Shown here: positions 56,156-64,000 of the stretch, one piece after another
Layout of the letters: each line of letters opens with the position of its first letter
How positions within the stretch are numbered: position 1 is the stretch's first letter
Source of the DNA: Avena insularis
Taxonomy: Eukaryota; Streptophyta; Magnoliopsida; Poales; Poaceae
Reading direction: 5' to 3'
Assembly: GCA_023614405.1 (NCBI GenBank)
Contig: CM042692.1
Span: 120,707,503-120,771,502 of the forward strand
DNA: 64,000 nucleotides
Program-made: the position numbers and the translations under genes
The notes under the pieces: generated by a model
Seen by the model: the letters and a program-made list of their open reading frames with translations, nothing else
The model's database searches: none
Told to the model about the DNA's origin: nothing

Positions 56156-57950
56156 TTAAGGGTTGAAACAGAGAGTGGAGCCTTTTTGACAGATACTGGC
56201 TTCTTGAAGTTCTCGGGCTTGCTGACGATCTCCTTCTGCTGTAGTCTGGGGAGTTTCTTTGCTGAGGCGTGGCTGGCGGGGTCGTAGAAAATAACTTTTT
56301 CTAGGAATAAGGGGATTCATGTCCCGAGGCTTCTTGGCTCCTGCTATAAGAATATTATAACGCTTCTTGTCCTTTTGAGGAGTGGGAGCTTGAGGTGATT
56401 TAGGAGCTTTTGGCGTCGGGGCCACACGCTTTTTGGTGGGGCACTCTCGAGAGAAGTGACCAGGATGACCGCAGGTGAAACAATCACCGTACCTTGACTT
56501 GAACTCTCCTTGGGTTTGTATTTTTAGCCTAGATGACTACAGCCTTATGAATCTGTCCAACGAATCGATCTTGATGGCAGTTAGCGGGGACATGGTCTTG
56601 ACTTTCACAAAGGAAGAAGGTGACGAATTAGGTTGGACAATCCTCTAGAGGATGCCTAGCTGTGCAGTTTGGGCAGTCTCCTAGGCAATTGTTGGCTTGG
56701 TGTCCTGCTTCTCCGTAACAACTGCATGATTTCTTCTGGATTCCGGTCTTCATGGCCATCTTGAGTGAGCTTATGACTATTGGGGTTAACTCTTTTGGCT
56801 ATGGGAGTAAGCTAAGTTAATCGGTTAGCCTTCTGAGTTAAACTCTAAGGGATTAGTGGGGTATAAACTAGAAGGTAGCGATTTTTGTATCAGCAGAAGG
56901 GTGAAGCAGAAAGTCTAGGCCTCACAAGTGGTAGTTAGTGAGGTTCAAACAACCATCCAGCGTTCGAGACCAATGCTAGATGTCAAGGGCTATAGTAATT
57001 TGAGACGTTGTCATTCCGGATTTGGTCTGATGCAACATCTTGGGTAAAACACGTAAGAGATAACAATAATCAAGCATAGCAAACCAAACAAGTTTCACAC
57101 AAAACAAGGAACTCTACACCGAGGGTGGCAATAGTACTTAAGCCTTACAAAACGCATTCAGGAGCGATACATGACACTACCCTATGCAAGGCGGGCGAGT
57201 GCGACAGTGCAAGTGACTACTTAGAAGGGGGCATCTTCAATGTTGTCATGTGAGTCCAGTGGAGCGGTGGAGGCTCCAACTACTGTATATCCTCGAGGGT
57301 GTGGGGAATATTCAGCTCGTCCTTAGTGAAGGTGAGGGTGGTGCCTTCCCAAGGGGCAGGGTTGTCAGTTGGTTCCTCCAGAGTTGGTGACTATGCACTA
57401 GGGAGATACTCATGGACAGATAGGTGGTCGCCTTCCGTCTCGGGGTTTTCAGATTCAGGGGTTGAGGGCATGGCAAAGTCCAACTTATTTTCCAGGCGAG
57501 CATTGGCGGCTTTTAGACTTTTCTCTCAGGTTCGGAGTATGGCGAGATCCATTCGCATGAGCAGCTTCTGACGACGGGTCTTGTCAAGATCCTCCTGGTG
57601 ATATTGAAGCAGGAACTCCATGTTCTCCAAATGATTTCTAATGCAGTAGGTGAGGAAGGACTCGGTGGGAAGTCCATCTTTATTGCACTTTCCAAACAGG
57701 TGATAAGGAGTGTCCTTCCTCTCAACTTCATGAATCTTGCAGAGACGTGTCATGATCTCCTGTATTGCTCATACTTCACCATCAACCCAGTTGTGGTCGA
57801 TGAAGCTAAAAATGGTGGGCTTAGTGTCGGCTTCACGGGCGGGATGATGACCTTGATGACCCATTGCGTCACACTAGCATTGCTGTGAGGGAGCTCGGTC
57901 CCTTCAATTTTGGGCGGGGGTCGGTTGACTATCTTCAAAAGATCTTGCAA
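56156..57950 (-). pseudogene. Decayed Gag of the Gypsy-like element
   Basis: Minus strand, 3' to 5' along the window. A Pro/Lys-rich tail at 56156-56425 is preceded by CCHC knuckle CFTCGHPGHFSREC (56441-56482). A second, damaged knuckle region CSCYGEAGHQANNC ... CPNCTARHPLEDCP lies at about 56645-56735. N-terminal Gag-like HLFGKCNKDGLPTESFLTYC is near 57640-57700. Frames are broken throughout and no protease or polymerase follows. Confidence 0.6.
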
Positions 57951-58228
57951 TTACTCTTCGAAGGGCCAAAAACTATCTCCAATGACGATACATTTTGAAA
58001 ATGGAGGGGCCATCTACAACAGTTTTTAAGTTAGGGTTGGGTTGGTGACAAGTGTGCAAGGTTGTAAGGTTTAGAAACTCCTCTTAGTGCAAGTAGTTTT
58101 CAAAATAGATGGGGGAAAAGATGTAAGCACTTTTGCAAATAGCCATTTCTTTTCCCTTTTCTTTAGAAAATAGGTTTTTCCACTCCTGTCTAACGTCCAT
58201 GCTAACTAAGGTCTCCTATAGTCAGGAT

Positions 58229-58786
58229 GGCTCTAATACCATGTCTATGGGGTCCCCCGGATTTATCATCTGAGAAATCTTGTTATGTGCATATCCACGT
58301 TCCCATGATCAGTGAGCCATGGAACATAACCAACAAGTATCATTACAACATCCAAAACTGAACGAGAACAACATTCACATTGATGCCATTATGGGTACAT
58401 AACCTTCAGCAGTGGATCTTCATCATACACAGAGCCCAATCATGCCTTAACCTACAGGCAACTGACTAGGAAGATGGCCTAGCTCGCATAGACATCAAGG
58501 ACTCCATATCCTTCGTGCTTCTGAAAGTCTGGCCAAGTAAATAGCCAGGGACAATGCCAGAACATTTGAGAATATGTAAAAAATAAGCCAAGACATTTCT
58601 TTTGTTAAATAGCTTTTGTCAACTGAGGGTGAGGTAAGGAGTATATCATCTGCTATACATTTAGTTGAATAAGTACAAACAGACAAACAAACAAACACTG
58701 CATCATCAGGCAAGAAAAAGTTTTTCTTCCCCCTGATTTTTGCATTATGGACAACTAGGCAATGCTACTGAAATTGGGATGTTACA
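58229..58786 (-). repeat. Primer-binding site and right LTR (5' in element orientation) of the Gypsy-like element
   Basis: LTR 58242-58786 ends TTGGGATGTTACA and is followed by TAAAG. The tRNA-Met site on the minus strand at 58229-58241 abuts it with no spacer. Confidence 0.85.
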
Positions 58787-60480
58787 TAAAGCCTCGGACC
58801 ACTCTGGACCTTCCTTATACTCCCATTTCACTCCCGCACCACCTCACCATCCTCCCCAGTAGCTCACACCACCCCCTCTGCCCTAAAACACCTTTGGGAG
58901 GAAGATGAAGACCTTTCGGCAAATTTTGAGTTCTTGAGCTTGTGGTCAACCACCTGCTCCCCTTTCCCTCCTGTCTTCCCTAGAGGCCTATTATATGTCG
59001 TCTCCACTAACCCCTCTTCTCCATTTGACCTAGGACATACCTGGCATGGTCATCACTAAGCCCCCCAACGTGTCTTGCAGGCGCCGACGTGGGAGCCGCC
59101 TCCCTTCTTCAAAACCATCGCTGCCACCCCTCGATCAACTTCCCGTCAACCGCCACATCTTCTCCGCTACCCCTTCATCATCGGCGGGCCTATGGTAAGC
59201 CGCCCCACCACTCCTAGTCTGCATCCTAGCGATTCCTCCCTGGTGTCCCAAAGCGAGGTACGAGACGACCTTATGGCCATCGATCTGTTTCTAATGGGAC
59301 GGCTAGGGGCATCCCATACCTATTCGCCACCCACTCTTGCTGACAAGCGGGCCCTAGCCGGGCTGATTTGAAATGGCGTCCCTCACTCACTTCGCTGCTA
59401 GGTGGGCCGAAATCCCGCTGGACGGCCTAGTGCGGTCTAGATCGGGCCCTTGTCTATTTTTATGCACATGTCTTTTAATTTCCCTAGATCTATGAGCCCC
59501 TAAATTCAAACTAAAAATCACCGAGTTTCCAAATTCTATGATTCAAATTTCTATGAACTCCTGATTACCAGATCTACCTAATGGATCTAGACCCAGACCC
59601 AGAACTAGAGAAAAACTTTTCTGGTGATTTAACAAAGCTTAATAGGCTCTTTCATTCAAAAATTGATTTCTGGAGTTCTACAACTCTAAAAATATCAAAA
59701 CCATTTTCTACAGAAAGATATTGGTGAAACCAACTCCTAGTGAACTAGCACTCAAATACTTTCCTAACCCTAATAGGAAATATTTATTTGATTTATAGAA
59801 AATTTCTCATGATTTAAACACCAAAACAAGGGTTATTCTCACTAGAAAACTCATAACTAATTAAATAAAAAAAATAAATGGATGAAAGCAGTTCTGGTGG
59901 TTTTGTTATTTCAGTACCCACCCAATGATACCACATTTGCATACTAATACCATACATAACTTGGTTGTGGTAGAAAAACCTTGTTTTAGTAGGGTTTGGT
60001 ATCTAAATCATAAAATAAGTTTGAAGGGCGCAAATGAAAGGTTTCCAATTGCTATAAGAGATGTTTTCAAAACCTACTAAAGTAGGTTGATTCTTTGTTA
60101 ATTTGTTTGTTGCACTGCACTGGTGCTTGTTTGCCTTGTGTCGATTGTGGTCCTTGTTTGTTTGCATGGGTGAGCCATGACAACGATAGTTGTGACTGTA
60201 TCGAAGTCAAGAAGAATATTTTGGTTATTATGGTTTTCTAAGAAGTCCCGGGACATATTGCTGGTCATAGGAAACCCACCTACTTGTTCATAAGCTTGTC
60301 CTACTATTTTACTTATGCATGTTTATCTACCTATTTAAGCAAACTACATCATTATATTATATTGTTATCTATATTTGGTAGTGGCTTGGCTCCTCCAAGC
60401 TATTACACATTTGTACTGCTAAGTACTATTGGGGAACACACTACAGAAAAAATTCTAGCACATAACCAAGATCCAATGCA
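58787..60480. other. Intergenic region without a supported gene
   Basis: The first part (58787-59470) is C-rich with a 98-codon open frame (59075-59371) lacking any recognisable domain. The rest is AT-rich without ORFs or element ends I can define. Confidence 0.4.
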
Positions 60481-61240
60481 AGGGTGAGGTTATGGAACAT
60501 ACCCTCATAGATCAAACTAGCTGAAGTTTGTCGATGACGAGGTTGATCGTGCATCGATCCCTGCAACAAGCCTTAGTGTGCCACGAGGAGATGTATTATC
60601 CCACAGACGGCTTCGAAGAACTAGTGCTCTAAGTGCCACACCTCCACTGGTATCCACACGTACAACGAGAATGGCACCGCATCGAGGTGAGATCAAGAAC
60701 TTGCGGATGAAGCGGGAACATGTCGATGAAGATCCAACAGTAGTCCGTTGTCCATCCGACAGTAGTCCGTTGTCCGTCAAGATTAGATCTAGATGGGGTA
60801 GAAGAGGAGCTAATGTGGGCGATGGTGAAGATCTCCTCCACGCGATGAAGATGACGCCGCAAGGAACAGGAAGAGAACCATAGGATGAGGCGATGGCAGC
60901 GCGGTGGAGGTAGCTTGGGGCGGGGCTTGTCGTGGACTTGTGTGTGTTCCCTTTCCCTCTACCCTCAATATATAGGCGAATTTCCTCCTCCATAGAGGAT
61001 AGTAGGACTAGGATTCGTATCTTACAAGGACTCCTACTTTTCCTTTCTTCAACCAATTTGAGAGAGAGGAAGTTTGTATCTAATACGGAGTCCGCATCAA
61101 ATAAGGAGTCCTCCCGAACACCAACTTGGGGAGGGGGGGGGGAGTTTGAGAACGGGGAGGACTCCTCCCCTCACGTATCCTCGCCCTGCCCTTACTCCTC
61201 CAGCCTCCGGCCCTAGGGGAGGCCCTGGCCGATTCTACCA
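60480..61240 (-). mobile_element. BARE-like Copia LTR remnant
   Basis: On the minus strand a TATA-like CCTATATATTGAGG (about 60966-60980) is followed by a leader. The segment TACGTGTGGATACCAGTGG (near 60650) parallels TACGTGTGGATACCGGTAG at 31729-31747 in the LTR of the truncated BARE-like Copia. Neither LTR end is clear, so it is truncated. A 22-bp direct repeat (CAGTAGTCCGTTGTCC, twice at about 60737-60774) lies inside. Confidence 0.42.
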
Positions 61241-61308
61241 AGGTATTCTCCCCCCATGCTTTGCGTGTGGGCCTAGTGGGCCCATGCAGCCCTTTGTCCC
61301 ATGGGACC

Positions 61309-62172
61309 CTGATGAGTGCATATTTGCATCATGTTTTATATTATTATTTTGCATTGTAGATATAGGATCCTGGTATTTTACGGTGTTTGCATGCACTTTT
61401 TATGTCTATTTTCACCAGGATCAGGACAGATGATGGATACAATGGACATAATTCTTGGAGCAGTTGTATTGGGGAGAAAAGGAGTCAAAAACAACATAAA
61501 TCGCTTATTTGGGAAATATCAATAACACTAGAAGAAAACTCGAAGCAATCAAAGTATATAGACGGTTTAATGACCAACTGTACGGCGGGAATAAATTTTT
61601 CGGCCATATAGTTGGCACCACCACCGCCTCCTCAAATAGTTTCACCCCGTGCAACTGGATCAGAGAGACGACATATAGAACACCAAGAAATTGCCGATAC
61701 CTCACCTCCGGAAGGCATCTGGAGGGGGAACTCGTCCACCAGGGATCCATCTTTGCCCTGTGCAGATCCGGGATGCTAAGGCATCGATCTTCATCATCAA
61801 GCACTTCATCACCACCATCTTGATCCATCCCATCTACATCTTGTCTAGATCTTGTTGTAATTCATGTACTCGTTGTGGATTTATACAAGTACTATTCATC
61901 TATGATAGATTCCATTGTTATTACCATGATGTTGATTGCATCCATGTCTGAGTAGATCATTAGTTCTTGGGGAGATGGAGAAACCCTAGCATGATATTGA
62001 AATAAGATAAAGTCTATTATGATATTCATCACTGTGACCATGTGTTAGATTGTCTTCATCTTGATGTTGAGAGAAGTCGACCTCTCAATATTTTCCTCTC
62101 ATGAGGACTTGATGGAGGGAACTACTTGTTGGTAGATGGAGGTGTGTTAGCACTTACAGTGACTATAAAGTT
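61309..62172 (+). mobile_element. Probable plus-strand LTR remnant
   Basis: Starts TGATGAGTGCATATTTGCATC, an LTR-like edge, and contains CGGTTTAATGACCAACTG...ACGGCGGG, then a CATCATCACCACCATCTTG-type leader (about 61785-61830). A related segment is found inverted near 63560-63600. No primer site or coding domain was found. Confidence 0.35.
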
Positions 62173-63870
62173 GTTAGCACCTGATGGGCTGGGTTCCTGC
62201 ACCAAAACAGGGTTATTGCAGTACCTGTAGTAGCAAATATTTAAAGAGTTTGTCCCGATGGGAGCTCGGTGAACATGACCCTCACAACCGCGTTGTCAAT
62301 GCGACCATGTTCGCACCCAAATCGTGGTTTGGAAATAGCCTATTCTATAAGTTGCTAGGATAAATGAATTTAAGATGTTTTGTAATAACTACTACTAAAG
62401 CTGGAAGAAAACTATAACACAAGTAAAACTGAAAAGAGGTGAATGCAATGAGATGGAATATTAATGCTATGATTCCTCAAGTAATGTTGTGTATACCGGT
62501 GTGCATGATAAGTGCTTACGGAATAGCTATTAACTATAATTGTGGCGGTCCCTCATATACTGTTGTCTCCCACCGTTGGTAAGTGGCAACTAGATAACTC
62601 AATTAGCCACACCCTCTTCATACATGGGTCATCTCGTAAGAGAATAGTGTATTAAGGTAACAAGACCAATCAAGGTAAAGCAGAGCAAAGGCATTAAGTT
62701 CCATGGACAACCGTACTCCTAAAAAAGTGTGCTAGTCACAAGATATCCCATCTGTCACTTTGGGGTCAAGCAATTCACAACACTATACCTATCTATATCA
62801 TGAGTGATCTTGAGAAATTAAATCTTAATGGCCGGTGCATCCTAAGATGCTATTGCCTCCGCAAATCACTTATAGCAAATAGCCGATTAGTTCTAACCAC
62901 AGACTTGTCAGGCCCATGGATGAGTAGAGAATAATAATAAGTTTTGTGACACTCCGTGAATCCCTAGTAAATTCCTCAACAATGGATTGGACGTCTCCAA
63001 TCACTAGAATAATATCATAAATAGAACAATGTAAAGAGAAAGAACAAACATATTAATTAACAATAAGACACCACACTTCAATTACTCAAATCATCATAAC
63101 ATTAATAAAAGGGGGTTCAAGCCACGTTACAACCCATCACGAAGATCATGATGGGGAAGGATGAAGGAGTAACGGCGATGGAGATGGTGATGACGGTGCA
63201 GTGATGGTGGTGTCGGCGTGGTGATGGCGGCATCCTCCTTCTCCTCCTCTTCTTGCTTGGATGGCTTGATGGTGTTGATGGAGATCTAGATCCTGGTGGA
63301 GCTGTAGAGGCTATGGAGGCGGCATGGCGGCAGGGCGCCAGCGTGGAGGCGGTAGATGGGATCTAGATCTTGTATATGGTGTATTATGGCTTCCTTTCGG
63401 TCCTTCCTCCTTTATATAGGCCTTGGGGGTGCCCTAGGGTTCCCCCAATACCATCATATGACTTAGGGAAGGTTCTGGAGCTTCTCTGGAGAGAAATCCC
63501 GTCATTTCTGACCTTTTGGCCAACTATACGACGGGAGCTATACTGCCAGAATTATTGCCCCCGCCGTATAGTTGGTCGTCAAACCGTTTGTATGCTTTAG
63601 TATTTTGGTCATCATTTCTTCATACGAACTCTGTTTTGGGTGTTCTTGGGCTCATTGAGTCCGTATCATCGAGGGATACAACCCTGTGGAATTGGATCTT
63701 TATTTTGAGAAGTTGGAAAAATTCACTTTTCCAACACCTCAAATGGCTAAGTCTGGTCCCTGCAGCTCCTCCATACTATGCTCTCTTTGTTCCTTTTGCC
63801 TTTGTTTTGTCCATAATCATCATCAACACCTACACACATGTCAAAGACAAGGAAGAGGGATAAAATTCTA
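62173..63870 (-). mobile_element. Probable minus-strand Gypsy-type LTR
   Basis: On the minus strand a TATA box CCTATATAAAGGAGG (about 63407-63421) precedes a leader rich in CACCATCATCACTGCACCG-type sequence. The minus-strand 3' edge may be ...AGGTGCTAACA at 62173. The second LTR is not in the window. The central 62200-63100 segment has no ORF. Confidence 0.38.
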
Positions 63871-64000
63871 CCTAAACTACTAAATGTGCAAAGCTCATAT
63901 TGAATTTAACAAAAACAAGTAATCATGCATATCAGGCATAGCAATAGTTAGATGGAGCATGATATGGTAGGCAAATGACACAATTTATATTTCTAAAAAG
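63871..64000. other. Window end, no supported feature
   Basis: AT-rich DNA without ORFs or recognisable repeats. Confidence 0.3.

Larger units (their letters stand above)
50392..58786 (-). mobile_element. Non-autonomous Gypsy-like LTR retrotransposon with nested Copia
   Basis: LTRs at 50392-50930 (539 bp) and 58242-58786 (545 bp). Perfect TSD TAAAG at 50387-50391 and 58787-58791. The minus-strand primer-binding site TGGTATTAGAGCC (58229-58241) abuts the right LTR, and the polypurine tract AAGGGGGAAAGGTC (minus) abuts the left. Minus-strand LTR ends are TGTAACATTCC...CCCCACA/GACA. Internal sequence retains only decayed Gag with two zinc knuckles. A palindromic TCTCGTCCCGAGA (50952-50964) next to the polypurine tract resembles Tekay-type Gypsy elements. 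A SIRE-like Copia fragment occupies 51402 to about 56036. Confidence 0.85.

Noticed and set aside
59075..59371. 98-codon open frame in the C-rich intergenic segment
   Set aside because: No domain, no supporting promoter or splice structure; probably chance in GC-rich DNA.
1..64000. CRISPR arrays, operons, prokaryotic promoters, rRNA or functional tRNA genes
   Set aside because: The tandem repeats present have no unique spacers, the only tRNA-like matches are retrotransposon primer sites and one weak A/B-box pair, and the window is clearly plant nuclear DNA.

Overview
The window looks like nuclear DNA of a large-genome grass, most likely a Triticeae species (wheat, barley, rye or Aegilops). 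The reasons are dense nested LTR retrotransposons with BARE/Angela-like, SIRE/Maximus-like, Athila-like and LARD-like architectures, Stowaway MITEs, a hAT element, a CACTA-type end and one intron-containing plant gene. All family names are from recall of sequence features; no database was searched.

The one convincing host gene is a four-exon plus-strand gene for an Iojap-related (RsfS/MALSU1 family) mitochondrial ribosome-silencing factor. Its exons are at 681-959, 1964-2051, 10154-10251 and 26336-26404. They join in phase to 534 nt (177 codons plus stop), yet the gene spans 25.7 kb because introns 2 and 3 are packed with mobile elements. Intron 1 appears to be a GC-AG intron and carries a 235-bp tandem duplication. 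Intron 2 holds a full-length, decayed Copia element (2916-9889, TSD ATAAG), itself interrupted by a hAT element (5618-7946) that contains a Stowaway MITE. Intron 3 holds two Stowaway MITEs, a 12-kb antisense LARD-like element (11034-23099, TSD ACGGG), a solo LTR (23435-23811) and a 5'-truncated LINE (24401-26137). A second LINE relic lies upstream of the gene (1-340).

Downstream of the gene, 26.9-28.5 kb holds an uncertain small plus-strand ORF and an antisense B3-domain pseudogene. From 28.8 to 32 kb lies a 5'-truncated BARE-like Copia with its 3' LTR. From 33.2 to 49.9 kb there is a three-level nest: an approximately 125-bp repeat array next to a CACTA-like terminus was split by an Athila-like Gypsy element (33667-49215). 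That element's left LTR was then split by a BARE/Angela-like Copia (34497-43037, TSD CTACT). The Athila-like element keeps one open 286-codon Gag/protease-like frame and no polymerase.

From 50.4 to 58.8 kb a minus-strand non-autonomous Gypsy-like element (TSD TAAAG) encloses the 5' LTR and Gag of a SIRE/Maximus-like Copia that has lost pol and its 3' LTR. The rest (58.8-64 kb) is intergenic DNA with LTR remnants in both orientations and no gene I can support.

One feature runs across several elements. Paired LTR copies differ mainly by one- to few-base indels at CAG/CTG/CCG sites while neighbouring AT-rich blocks are almost identical. This looks more like a consensus-quality effect in methylated DNA than normal ageing, so LTR-based dating here should be treated with care.
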